From assembly GCF_036311905.1 (NCBI RefSeq), contig NZ_JAZDCH010000026.1:1-64000 (forward strand): a DNA stretch of 64,000 nt, given 5' to 3'. Positions 34,164 through 41,923 of this stretch are shown here, in pieces (within the stretch, counting starts at the first letter, position 1; every line of letters starts with the position of its first letter). The DNA is from Brachybacterium sp036311905. Lineage in GTDB: Bacteria; Actinomycetota; Actinomycetes; Actinomycetales; Dermabacteraceae. Position numbers and translations under genes: made by a program. The notes beneath the pieces were generated by a model that saw only the letters and a list, made by a program, of their open reading frames with translations, had not been told where the DNA came from and made no database searches.

Positions 34164-35576
34164 CTACGGCGCCACGTTGAGGGTGCGGCGGAACATGTTC
34201 CCCGGGTCGTAGACCTGCTTGATGCGCTGCAGGCGCCGGTAGGTCTCCGCCCCGTACGCCTCGCGGGTCACCTCGGGCACGGGCCGGGTCCGCTCGATGG
34301 AGCGGAAGTTGACGTACTCGCCGCGCTCCCGCAGCCGGGCGAGCTCGGCTGCGGCCCGCTCGGCGAAGGCGCGGAAGCGGGCGTCCTCCCCGGGGTCCTG
34401 CCAGGCGAGATGGATCGAGACCATGAGCCGCCCGCCGCGGTGCGGGAAGGCGGTCGCGCCCTCCGGCACGCGGGCGAACGCCCCGCCGAGCAGGTGCAGT
34501 TCCAGGCTCGCGCCAGGCCCGGGCAGCGCCTCGGCGACTGCGGCGAGAGCGTCGAGCACCTCCTCGTCCAGGCGGCGGAAGCTCGCGTTGCGCCAGATCC
34601 CGCGCGCCCCGGTCGGCACCGCCTCGCTGCGCGCGCCCTGCCAGGCCTCCCAGCTGACCGGCCCGCTGATCTCGCGGTCCGGAGGCAGCGCGCGGCGCAG
34701 CGCGCCGATCAGCGCCTCGCCGCGGGCGTGGTCCTCGTCGATCCAGACGCTGTGGATCGCCAGCCACGGAGCGTCCTCGAACCCGTCCCCGGGTGGCGGC
34801 GAGGCGATCGAGACCACCGCGGCGAGCTCGTCGGGCAGGTCGCGGCTCCAGCGCTCGAAGGCGCCGAGCGCGCGCCGCCACTGCGCTCGCCGGTAGTACA
34901 GGCTCACTCCGAGCACCGTCTCCGGCATCGGCACGGCCCGGTAGGTGAACGCGGTGACCACGCCGAAGTTCCCGCCCCCGCCGCGCAGGGCCCAGAACAG
35001 GTCCCGATGCTCCTCCTCGCTCGCGCGCACCCGTCGGCCGTCGGCGAGGAGCACGTCGGCGGCCTCGAGCCGGTCCAGGCTGAGCCCGGCCTTTCGCGAC
35101 AGCCAGCCCACCCCGCCGCCGAGGGTCATCCCGGCGATGCCGGGGGAGGGGACGGTGCCCAGCGGCACGGCGAGCCGGTGCGGCGCAGTCGCGGCGTCGA
35201 CGTCCCCGACCCGCGCCCCGGGCGCGGCCGTGACCAGGTGCGTCGCGGGGTCGACGGTGACCTCCCGCAGCGCGCCGAGATCCAGCACGATCCCGTCGTC
35301 GACGGTGCCGAGCCCCGCGACGGAGTGCCCGCCGCCGCGCACCGCGAGCGGCAGCCCCGTCTCCCGCACCGCCTCCAGCACGGGCAGCACGTCGTCCACC
35401 GTCGCGGCGCGCACCACCAGGTAGGGGAAGCGGTCCTCGCGCCCGTTCCACACGGCCCGCGCCGCGTCATAGTCCGGATGGCCGGGCTCCACGACCTCGC
35501 CCGCGACCCGGTCGCGCAGCCGGTCCAGGGCCGCGCGTGCCTCCGGGATCGGATCCTCGCCCGTCTTCCATGTCAT
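34164..35576 (-). CDS. FAD-linked oxidase with BBE domain
   Basis: A 470-residue flavoprotein of the berberine-bridge/6-hydroxynicotine oxidase type. The FAD_binding_4 domain has RGGGHSVAGLG with H84 as the likely covalent flavin attachment residue, GTVPSPGIAGMTLGGGVGWL and WALRGGGGNFGVVTAFTYRA. The C-terminus carries the BBE motif YGAETYRRLQRIKQVYDPGN. ATG 35576 begins MTWKTGEDPIPEAR; the longer open frame is unlike the family. No signal peptide. Substrate is unknown. It converges on the ATPase gene with three bases between. Confidence 0.9.
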   Translation of the reverse strand: MTWKTGEDPIPEARAALDRLRDRVAGEVVEPGHPDYDAARAVWNGREDRFPYLVVRAATVDDVLPVLEAVRETGLPLAVRGGGHSVAGLGTVDDGIVLDLGALREVTVDPATHLVTAAPGARVGDVDAATAPHRLAVPLGTVPSPGIAGMTLGGGVGWLSRKAGLSLDRLEAADVLLADGRRVRASEEEHRDLFWALRGGGGNFGVVTAFTYRAVPMPETVLGVSLYYRRAQWRRALGAFERWSRDLPDELAAVVSIASPPPGDGFEDAPWLAIHSVWIDEDHARGEALIGALRRALPPDREISGPVSWEAWQGARSEAVPTGARGIWRNASFRRLDEEVLDALAAVAEALPGPGASLELHLLGGAFARVPEGATAFPHRGGRLMVSIHLAWQDPGEDARFRAFAERAAAELARLRERGEYVNFRSIERTRPVPEVTREAYGAETYRRLQRIKQVYDPGNMFRRTLNVAP

Positions 35577-35875
35577 GGCCTGGCGACCTCCTGGAATGGT
35601 GGGCGAACGGAGCGCCCATGACCAAGGAAGGGTGCCGGGACGCATTGCCCGGGCGCCCTCCGCGGACTGTGCCTGACCAGCGGGCGGGCGGCCCGTCGGC
35701 AGACGGGTGGAGCTGATCTCGACGGTACTGCGCGGCGAGGGGGAGGGCAACGGGCCCCGCTCGTGGTGCCCGGACACGTCGACGCCTATGACCGCGCCGA
35801 CGCGGCCGATGCTCCTCCCGTCCGCACGAGGTGGCAGGCTGGGCACACCCGCCCCACCCCGGGCGAAGGAGCATC

Positions 35876-36526
35876 ATGTCCGTCCCCCACCTGCTCGACC
35901 ACATCGTCATCGCCGGCCCCGACCTCGCCGAGACCGTCGAGTGGTTCCGCGAGCTCACCGGCGTCACCCCCGCACCCGGCGGCAGCCACCCCACCGGCAC
36001 CGCGAACGCCCTGGTCGCCCTCACCGTCGGCGGCGAGCGACGCCCGCACTACCTCGAGCTGATCGGCCCCGACCCGGAGCGCGCGGGGGAGGAGCTGCCG
36101 AAGACCTTCAGCATCAACCGGCTGAAGCGCCCCACCCTGATCACCTACGCCGTGCACCCCGAGGGCATCGACCAGGTCGCCGAGCGCTCCCGCGCCTCCG
36201 GCGTCGATCCCGGCCCCGTCGAGGACCTCTCCCGCACCGCGGCCGACGGCGAGCTCCTGCAGTGGCGGCTCACGCAGGCCCGCGCCCCGCGCAACTACGG
36301 CGTGCCCTTCCTCATCGACTGGGGCACCACCGAGCAGCCCGGCCTCACCGACCTGCCCACGATCGAGCTGGTCTCCTTCGAGCGCGTCGAGGTGAAGCCG
36401 GAGCCGCTGCAGAAGGCGCTGGCCGCGCTCGACCTCGGCGACGGCGTCGCTCCGGTCCACGAGGGTCCCGGCTCCCGCTTCGTGCTGCAGCTGCGCACCG
36501 AGGACTGGCGCGAGATCGAGATCTGA
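35876..36526 (+). CDS. VOC/glyoxalase-like protein
   Basis: A 216-residue protein of the glyoxalase-like (PF13468) branch of the vicinal-oxygen-chelate fold. It starts MSVPHLLDHIVIAGPDLAET with the paired beta-alpha-beta-beta-beta units, LEL IGPDPE in the middle and ends RLRTEDWREIEI-like (LQLRTEDWREIEI). GAAGGAG stands five bases before the ATG at 35876. Such proteins are usually of unknown substrate. It is monocistronic and followed by a large palindrome. Confidence 0.85.
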   Translation: MSVPHLLDHIVIAGPDLAETVEWFRELTGVTPAPGGSHPTGTANALVALTVGGERRPHYLELIGPDPERAGEELPKTFSINRLKRPTLITYAVHPEGIDQVAERSRASGVDPGPVEDLSRTAADGELLQWRLTQARAPRNYGVPFLIDWGTTEQPGLTDLPTIELVSFERVEVKPEPLQKALAALDLGDGVAPVHEGPGSRFVLQLRTEDWREIEI

Positions 36527-36589
36527 GACGGTCGACGGCCGCCCCGGCATCGTCCCGCCGCGGGTGCGTGCCGCACGTGGTCAGGTGAT

Positions 36590-36641
36590 GGCGTGTGGCG
36601 TACCGCTACGCCCATATAGGCGTACTGGTACGCCATACGCC
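36590..36641. repeat. 52-bp multi-arm palindrome built on GGCGT/ACGCC
   Basis: The segment is an array of GGCGT and ACGCC words arranged symmetrically around CATATA. The outer 15-base arms (36590-36604 and 36627-36641) pair with two mismatches, including nine perfect pairs TGGCGTACC/GGTACGCCA, and an inner pair ACGCC/GGCGT (36608-36612, 36619-36623) completes the hairpin. It could be an operator cluster for the dps-like gene, a terminator for the VOC gene, or a recombination site. A 13-base tandem duplication GACCGGGGGCGAG follows at 36662-36687. Confidence 0.7.
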
Positions 36642-37230
36642 AGTACTCGACCATGGCTCGCGGACCGGGGGCGAGGACCGGGGGCGAGGAACGGGCCTCG
36701 AGGCCCAGGGTGCGAGGCGCCGGGCTCGCAGCCGCGGCCACGAGCCGAGGCGCGCGGCACCGGAAGCACAGGCACGCGGCTCGGAAGCATGGGGCCGGGC
36801 CTGCACGGCACTCCTGGTCGACCTCACGGCCCTGCACCTGGTGGGCAAGCAGGCGCACTGGAACATCGTGGGCCCGAACTTCCGCGATCTGCATCTGAAC
36901 CTCGACGAGGTGGTCGCCATCGCCCGGGCGAGCGCCGACGACGTCGCCGAGCGCATGCGTGCCCTCCACGCCGCGCCCGATGCCCGTCCGGCGGTGGTCG
37001 CCGAGCAGAGCACGCTGCCCGAGTTCCCCCAGGGCGAGGTGCTCACGCACGATGCGATCGACCTCGTGACCGCGTCCATCGAGGGGACCGTGGGCACGAT
37101 GCGCTCGGTCCACGACGAGGTGGACGAGGCGGACCCCACCTCCGCGGACATCCTGCACGGGATCATCGAGAAGCTCGAGCAGCAGGTCTGGTTCATCAGC
37201 GCGGAGACCCGCACCCCGAAGGAGCGCTGA
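36595..37230 (+). CDS. Dps-like ferritin with abnormal N-terminus
   Basis: Residues 68-211 form a Dps/ferritin-like four-helix protein: LLVDLTALHLVGKQAHWNIV, GPNFRDLHLNLDEVVAIARA (ferroxidase His, His, Asp/Glu), and QQVWFISAETRTPKER at the end. Dps stores iron and shields DNA. The first 67 residues, from a GTG at 36595, translate a palindrome and a low-complexity GC stretch and match nothing in the family. No closer in-frame start or Shine-Dalgarno sequence is visible, and the normal first helix is partly missing. The gene may be damaged at the 5' end or start unusually. The core residues look intact. Confidence 0.7.
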   Translation: MAYRYAHIGVLVRHTPVLDHGSRTGGEDRGRGTGLEAQGARRRARSRGHEPRRAAPEAQARGSEAWGRACTALLVDLTALHLVGKQAHWNIVGPNFRDLHLNLDEVVAIARASADDVAERMRALHAAPDARPAVVAEQSTLPEFPQGEVLTHDAIDLVTASIEGTVGTMRSVHDEVDEADPTSADILHGIIEKLEQQVWFISAETRTPKER

Positions 37231-37276
37231 CCCCTCGCGTTCCCGGCGGTCGCCTCCGGCACGGCGCGCCGTCATC

Positions 37277-38170
37277 ATGGACGTCATGAGGGAGACGTAC
37301 AGCTCGCGAGACGACCACCCCGACCCCGTCGACCTGTCGGTCGTCTTCTCCGCCGCCCCGGCACCGGAGGCCGAGGATTCCGCGCCCGCCGGCGCCGCCG
37401 CGCGCACCGGCTGGCCCTGGTTCCTCCCCCAGGACGGGCTGCGACACGAGGACCTGGTCCATGCGGTGGACCAGGACCCGCGGGACGCGGCCGAATCCCT
37501 CGCGCGGATCCCCCTGGTGCGCAGGGCCGCGACGCTGCTCGAGCTCATCGGCCCCGGCCGTCCGCTCACCTCGACGGGCGAGCTCGACCCGGCCGATGTG
37601 CGCGCGCTCGCCGTGGCCATGGACCTCGACCTCGACGAGCAGGAGCCGGTCTCGATGCGCGAGATCGGGGCGATCGTCGGCCCCTGGAACTCCCTGATCG
37701 CCGGGAAGTGGCTCAGAGTGAGCGGCGGCGAGGTCGTGCCGGGAGAGGGGATGGTGCCCGCGGCGGCGCGGTCCGAGGATCCGGTGGCCTTCGTCCGCTT
37801 CGCCCGCGCCGTGATCGTGCTGCTGGTCCTTGAGAGCCTTCGACAGGGCGGTGAGGAGGGTGGGCTGTTCGGCGGCTCGGACACCTTCACCGCCCTGCTG
37901 CACACGGTCGCGCCCGGCGGGCTCCTGCTCCCGGCGACGATCCGCATCGCCCTCGATCAGGGCCTGGTGCCGGCCGATCCCGCCGGCGACCCGGACATGG
38001 ACGAGATCAACCGGTACTGGCAGGTGGAGCGCGACCTCGGCACGCTCGCCGCCTACGGGCTGCTGCAGCGGGAGCCGCTCCCGGACGGGCAGGCGGTCCG
38101 GTATCTCGGCACCGTCGAGGTGCTGGTCGAGGCGTACGGCGCGCTGGAGATGCTCGAGGATCCTGCCTGA
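37277..38170 (+). CDS. Hypothetical protein, 297 aa
   Basis: A cytosolic protein of unknown family, 297 residues from ATG 37277 (or 294 from ATG 37286). The N-terminal 40 residues are disordered and acidic; PWFLPQDGLRHEDLVHAVDQ and SMREIGAIVGPWNSLIAGKW suggest a helical, possibly winged-helix, second part, and the end (RYLGTVEVLVEAYGALEMLE) is helical. I see no catalytic motif. Strong high-GC codon bias supports a real gene. A hairpin terminator lies 60 bases downstream. Confidence 0.75.
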   Translation: MDVMRETYSSRDDHPDPVDLSVVFSAAPAPEAEDSAPAGAAARTGWPWFLPQDGLRHEDLVHAVDQDPRDAAESLARIPLVRRAATLLELIGPGRPLTSTGELDPADVRALAVAMDLDLDEQEPVSMREIGAIVGPWNSLIAGKWLRVSGGEVVPGEGMVPAAARSEDPVAFVRFARAVIVLLVLESLRQGGEEGGLFGGSDTFTALLHTVAPGGLLLPATIRIALDQGLVPADPAGDPDMDEINRYWQVERDLGTLAAYGLLQREPLPDGQAVRYLGTVEVLVEAYGALEMLEDPA

Positions 38171-38229
38171 GCGTCGCCGTGGCCGTGAGCCCCGTGGCTC
38201 CGCGCGGCGGTGACGCCGGAACGCGCGAC

Positions 38230-38260
38230 GAGGGCGGCCCCACCCGATGGAGCCGCCCTC
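38230..38260. terminator. Bidirectional hairpin between convergent genes
   Basis: GAGGGCGGC at 38230-38238 pairs perfectly with GCCGCCCTC at 38252-38260 across a 13-base loop. It lies between the convergent hypothetical and CsbD genes. There is no long T run, as is common for high-GC terminators. Confidence 0.65.
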
Positions 38261-38299
38261 ATCGACGGAGACGTGCCTCGGGCCTCGGCCCGGCGGCGA

Positions 38300-38500
38300 T
38301 CAGTCCTTCTTGTCCAGGCCGTTCAGCGCGCCCTTGACGGTGTCGCGGGCGTCCTGGAGCTTGTCCTTCGCGTCGGCCTTGCCCTGCTGGGCCTGGCCCT
38401 CGGCCTGGGTCTCCTTGTCGCCGGTCAGCTTGCCGAGGCCCTCCTTGGCTTGGCCGCCCAGCTTGTCCTTGCTGTTCTCGAACTTCTCGTCGGTGCTCAT
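38300..38500 (-). CDS. CsbD-family stress protein
   Basis: A 66-residue, lysine- and aspartate-rich, probably unfolded or helical protein of the CsbD family: MSTDEKFENSKDKLGGQAKE then GLGKLTGDKETQAEGQAQQG. CsbD proteins are general-stress proteins of unknown mechanism in Bacillus and others. It is monocistronic with a strong Shine-Dalgarno-like GAGGTGG upstream. A closely similar paralog lies at 41099-41314. Confidence 0.9.
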   Translation of the reverse strand: MSTDEKFENSKDKLGGQAKEGLGKLTGDKETQAEGQAQQGKADAKDKLQDARDTVKGALNGLDKKD

Positions 38501-38664
38501 TGCGGACCACCTCGGTCGAGTGGACGCACGGCTCCCGTGCGATGCCCCGAGCCTACGCGCCGACCCTGCACGCCGTCCGACCCTCCGGTCGAACGGCTTG
38601 GCCTCACTTCTCCGCCTCGACTCCCGGGATGGCGCGGGCGCCGGAGACGTGTAGGGTCCCTCCC

Positions 38665-38724
38665 ATGCAGAAGCGTTGGCAGTTCTATGCGATGTCGGCT
38701 CCGGAGGGGCCGGTCGCCGCGTAG
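38665..38724 (+). CDS. Aromatic-rich leader peptide of DAHP synthase gene
   Basis: A 19-residue leader peptide, MQKRWQFYAMSAPEGPVAA, containing Trp-Gln-Phe-Tyr in a row. A hairpin-forming region follows and then the DAHP synthase gene, 109 bases downstream. The equivalent AroR peptide in Corynebacterium controls aroF by transcription attenuation in response to an aromatic amino acid. Ribosome stalling at codons 38677-38688 would prevent the 38693-38701 segment from pairing. The ORF is short but its content and position make it convincing. Confidence 0.8.
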   Translation: MQKRWQFYAMSAPEGPVAA

Positions 38725-38748
38725 CGCCAACCCTCTCCAGAGCCGACA
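38693..38748 (+). promoter_or_regulatory. Leader RNA stem, alternative to attenuator
   Basis: TGTCGGCTC (38693-38701, inside the leader reading frame) is exactly complementary to GAGCCGACA (38740-38748), which ends just before the terminator stem. Formation of this stem depends on where the ribosome stands on the leader peptide. Which alternative pairing breaks the terminator is not resolved by eye. Confidence 0.6.
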
Positions 38749-38749
38749 A

Positions 38750-38771
38750 GGGCAGAGCATCCGCTCTGCCC
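38750..38771 (+). terminator. Attenuator hairpin before DAHP synthase
   Basis: GGGCAGAGC (38750-38758) and GCTCTGCCC (38763-38771) form a perfect nine-pair stem with a four-base loop, followed by TTCGCC. It lies between the leader peptide and the DAHP synthase gene and is the probable regulated terminator. Confidence 0.78.
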
Positions 38772-38832
38772 TTCGCCATTCCCGGCGGGCTCTGAGCATC
38801 GGGTCCGCCTCTCCCCCCAGAGGACAGGACCC

Positions 38833-39900
38833 ATGACCGCTCTCGCCACCCCCACCGCCGTCGACCGACACGTCGAGCGGATCACCCCATTGCCCGCCCC
38901 GGAGCAGCTGCTCGCGGAGCTCCCTGCCGATCCCGCGGGCGTGGTCGCCCACCGCGACCGGATCCGGGACGTGCTCCGCGGCGACGACGACCGGCTGCTC
39001 GTGATCGTCGGCCCCTGCTCGATCCACGACCCGGAGGCGGGCCTCGAGTACGCCCGCCGCCTCGCCGCGCTGCGGCCCGTCCTCGAGGACGACCTGCTCC
39101 TCGTGATGCGCACCTACTTCGAGAAGCCGCGCACCACCGTCGGCTGGAAGGGCTTGATCAACGACCCGCACCTCGACGGCTCGCACGACCTCGAGACCGG
39201 GCTGCGCACGGCCCGCGCCTTCCTGCGGGAGGTGGACGCCCTTGGCCTGCCCTGCGCGACCGAGTTCCTCGAGCCGATCAGCCCGCAGTACATCGCCGAT
39301 CTCGTCTCTTGGGGCGCGATCGGGGCGCGCACCACGGAGTCCCAGATCCACCGTCAGCTCGCCTCGGGGCTGTCGATGCCGATCGGCTTCAAGAACGGCA
39401 CCGACGGCGGCATCCAGGTCGCGCTCGACGCGATCCGGGCCGCGTCCGCCCCGCAGACCTTCCTCGGCATCGGGGCCGACGGACGGGCGAGCCTCGTGGC
39501 GACCTCCGGCAACCCGGACACCTCGCTGATCCTGCGCGGCGGGGCCGGCGGCGCGAACTGGGGCCCGGGCCCGGTGCGGGAGGCGGGGGAGGCGCTCACG
39601 GCCCACGGCCTGCCCGCCCGGCTGATCATCGACGCCTCGCACGGCAACAGCGGCAAGGACCATGTGCGCCAGGCGGAGGTGGCGACGATGCTCGCCGACC
39701 AGGTCGCGCACGACGGCGCCGCGATCGCCGGGGTGATGCTCGAGAGCAACCTCCTCGAGGGCGCGCAGTCCCTCGACGTCGCCGCGGGTCCGGCGGGCCT
39801 GGTCCGCGGCCGCTCGGTGACCGACGCCTGCATGGGCTGGGAGCGGACGGAGCAGGTGCTCCGCGATCTCGCGCGGGGGACGCGGCGACGTCGGGGATGA
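38833..39900 (+). CDS. aroG: DAHP synthase, class I (AroG/AroF type)
   Basis: 3-deoxy-D-arabino-heptulosonate 7-phosphate synthase, the first step of the shikimate pathway, joining phosphoenolpyruvate and erythrose 4-phosphate. The 355 residues match the AroF/G/H class: VIVGPCSIHD, MRTYFEKPRTTVGWKGLIND, GARTTESQIHRQLASGLSMP, GFKNGTDGG, IIDASHGNSGKDH and the C-terminal ESNLLEG. The metal ligands Cys and His in these motifs are present. ATG 38833 follows AGGACAGGACCC. The gene is controlled by an aromatic-rich leader and attenuator. Confidence 0.96.
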   Translation: MTALATPTAVDRHVERITPLPAPEQLLAELPADPAGVVAHRDRIRDVLRGDDDRLLVIVGPCSIHDPEAGLEYARRLAALRPVLEDDLLLVMRTYFEKPRTTVGWKGLINDPHLDGSHDLETGLRTARAFLREVDALGLPCATEFLEPISPQYIADLVSWGAIGARTTESQIHRQLASGLSMPIGFKNGTDGGIQVALDAIRAASAPQTFLGIGADGRASLVATSGNPDTSLILRGGAGGANWGPGPVREAGEALTAHGLPARLIIDASHGNSGKDHVRQAEVATMLADQVAHDGAAIAGVMLESNLLEGAQSLDVAAGPAGLVRGRSVTDACMGWERTEQVLRDLARGTRRRRG

Positions 39901-40038
39901 CGACCGGTCAGCCGGCGCGCCGGAGGGTGCGGCGGATCGTCTCGCGCACCCGGCCGCGGACCTCGCATCCCGCGGGAATACGGCCGGCCGCGGAGCCGTT
40001 GAGGACTACCCCGCGCCACCCCACCCGGAGGAGCTCCC

Positions 40039-40683
40039 ATCGCCGCACACACCGCCCTGCCCACCCTCGCTGCCCAGGCCGAGCGCCTGATCGCCCTGGA
40101 CCTCCACACCCTCGCCGGCCTCCCCGCCGAGGCCCTGACCGATGCCGCCGTCCGCGCCGGCGCCGACCGCACCGACGCGCTGCTCGCCCTCGATCCCGCG
40201 CTCGCGCGGCCGTCGGCCCTCGCCCCGATGATGCGCCGTGGCGAGAGGCCCGGCTTCGTCGTCGAGGACATGACGGACGTCGACGCCTTCGCCCCGACCG
40301 GCGTCGAGCTGCCCGACGGCCCGCTGCACCTCGTCGAGGCCCCGGACCGCGGTGACGAGTTCGAGAACGCCTCCCCGGCCGAGGCGCTCGAGGCGATCAC
40401 CGCCGTCGGGCGAAGCCCGATGCTGCTCACCGAGGGCCTGCTCTGGGTGCTGCAGGTGCCGGAGGTCCTCGAGCGGAACCACTGCTTCATGACGATCGGC
40501 TCCCGGATCCGGAAGGCGAGCGGTCAGCTCGACTCCCGCACCCCGGCGCTGTGGATCAGCAACGGCACCGGCCGCGACGGGACGGAGCGGAGGGACGCGC
40601 CGAAGCTCGGCTGGTGCTGGTGGAACAACCGCCACACGTGGCTCGGCATCGCCTCCGCCGGGCGCCGCCCGAGGATCGATTGA
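40039..40683 (+). CDS. DUF5701 protein with apparent AUC start
   Basis: A 214-residue DUF5701 protein with the family blocks PGFVVEDMTDVDAFAPTG, RNHCFMTIGSRIRK, DSRTPALWISNGTGRDG and KLGWCWWNNRHTWLG. Function is unknown. The conserved protein clearly extends upstream of the first ATG (40228), through AALPTLAAQAERLIALDLHT-like sequence, but no ATG, GTG or TTG lies between it and the in-frame TGA at 40000. The N-terminus fits an ATC codon at 40039, which has GGAGGAG (40027-40033) five bases before it. AUC initiation or a recently mutated AUG is therefore likely. Confidence 0.82.
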   Translation: MAAHTALPTLAAQAERLIALDLHTLAGLPAEALTDAAVRAGADRTDALLALDPALARPSALAPMMRRGERPGFVVEDMTDVDAFAPTGVELPDGPLHLVEAPDRGDEFENASPAEALEAITAVGRSPMLLTEGLLWVLQVPEVLERNHCFMTIGSRIRKASGQLDSRTPALWISNGTGRDGTERRDAPKLGWCWWNNRHTWLGIASAGRRPRID

Positions 40684-40738
40684 CGCCCGCCCCGGCTCTG
40701 CCTACCGTGCAGGCAACCCCTCTGGAGGAGGACCCCGC

Positions 40739-41095
40739 ATGAGCGAAGACGTGATCGTCCGCGACAAACCCGAGCACCACCGCTTCGACCTCCTCGTCGA
40801 CGGCGTCCAGGCGGGGTTCTCCCTCTACACGGAGTTCGCCGAGGACCCAGAGAACCCTGCGGCCCAGCGGATCTTCCACCACACGGTGGTCGACGAGGCG
40901 TTCGGCGGGCGGGGTCTGGCGGGCGTCCTCACCCGCGAGGCGCTCACCGCGAGCGTCGCGGCGGGGCACCGGATCGTCCCCGTGTGCCCGTTCGTCGTCC
41001 GCTGGCTGCGCGATCACCACGAGGTGGACGAGTCCGTGGACCGTGTGCGCCCGGCGCACCTCGAGGCGGTGCGCCGGGCGGACGCGGCGGAGTGA
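40739..41095 (+). CDS. GNAT N-acetyltransferase, YjdJ/GNAT-CG type
   Basis: A 118-residue compact GCN5-related acetyltransferase (PF14542 group). The acetyl-CoA region reads HHTVVDEAFGGRGLAGVLTR followed by the helix EALTASVAAGHRIVPVCPFV and RWLRDHHEV near the end. Such small GNATs are of unknown substrate. ATG 40739 is preceded by CTCTGGAGGAGG. It may be in the same transcript as the DUF5701 gene, 55 bases upstream. Confidence 0.88.
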   Translation: MSEDVIVRDKPEHHRFDLLVDGVQAGFSLYTEFAEDPENPAAQRIFHHTVVDEAFGGRGLAGVLTREALTASVAAGHRIVPVCPFVVRWLRDHHEVDESVDRVRPAHLEAVRRADAAE

Positions 41096-41098
41096 TCG

Positions 41099-41314
41099 TC
41101 AGCGGGCGGAGTCGTCCGGGGTCCCGCGGAGTCCGTCGACGGCGCCCTTGACGGTGTCCTTGGCGTCCTGGACCTTGTCGGCGAGGTCCGCCTTGCCCTG
41201 CTGGACCTTGCCCTCGGTCTCGACCTCCTTGTCGCCGGTCAGCTTGCCGACGCCCTCCTTGAGGCCGCCGCTCAGCTTGTCCTTGCTGTTCTCGAACGTG
41301 TCCTCGGTGCTCAT
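41099..41314 (-). CDS. CsbD-family stress protein, second copy
   Basis: A 71-residue CsbD protein (FENSKDKLSGGLKEGVGKLT then GDKEVETEGKVQQGKADLAD) similar in sequence to the copy at 38300-38500. Its ATG overlaps the stop of the GyrI-like gene, so the two are probably co-translated. Both CsbD copies lie within 3 kb, suggesting duplication. Confidence 0.9.
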   Translation of the reverse strand: MSTEDTFENSKDKLSGGLKEGVGKLTGDKEVETEGKVQQGKADLADKVQDAKDTVKGAVDGLRGTPDDSAR

Positions 41315-41823
41315 GATGCCTCCTGGGTTCGATCGGGCCGGGGCGATCGCCCGGCTCCGTCCACCTTAGGCCTCGCGACCGGCTGCTGGAGCTCGGTCAG
41401 CCAGTCCCGCTGGTCCGTTCCCTCGGAGCGAACGTAGACCTCGCGGGAGGGCCAGACGGGCTCGCGGCCGCGCGCCGCGACGGCCTCGTGGAGGGCGCCC
41501 CAGCTCGCGCCGATGCCCTCCATCGTGCCGACGTGCACGAGGCAGAGGGACTCCTCCGCGGCGGGCAGGTCCACCGTCTCGAGCCCGTCGGGGACCTCGC
41601 CGTCGACGGTGAAGCCGACGGTGACCTGCAGTCCCGTCGCATCCATCGCGTAGGCGGCGATCGGCAGCTGCGGGGTGAGGCCCGCGACCTCGAGCGCATG
41701 CTCGACGCGGGCGAAGAGCGGGCCGACGACCTCGCCCACGGCGGCCTGCTCGCGGACCGCGACGCGGAGCGCGGCGAGGCGCACGACGGGCAGGGGACGG
41801 ACCGTGATCTCGGGAGCGCTCAT
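41311..41823 (-). CDS. GyrI-like / effector-binding domain protein
   Basis: A 170-residue stand-alone GyrI-like small-molecule-binding domain (SHS2 fold, as in the C-terminus of AraC- and MerR-type regulators): TVRPLPVVRLAALRVAVREQ, LPIAAYAMDATGLQVTVGF and GASWGALHEAVAARGREPVW. The last 30 residues are a basic tail. No DNA-binding domain is attached, so it may sense or degrade a xenobiotic. It ends in an ATGA overlap with the CsbD gene. It is divergent from the LacI gene. Confidence 0.8.
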   Translation of the reverse strand: MSAPEITVRPLPVVRLAALRVAVREQAAVGEVVGPLFARVEHALEVAGLTPQLPIAAYAMDATGLQVTVGFTVDGEVPDGLETVDLPAAEESLCLVHVGTMEGIGASWGALHEAVAARGREPVWPSREVYVRSEGTDQRDWLTELQQPVARPKVDGAGRSPRPDRTQEAS

Positions 41824-41923
41824 GCGCCCGATCCTCCTCCGCGGAGCGGCCCCGCGCCAGACCCCGTGCCCGGGTAAGGTGAGGCTCTGTCGAACGGAGG
41901 CCACGGACCTGAGAGGTGCATCG

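Noticed and set aside
36662..36687. GC-rich direct repeats considered as a CRISPR array
   Set aside because: Only two adjoining 13-base copies without spacers; no cas genes are in the window.
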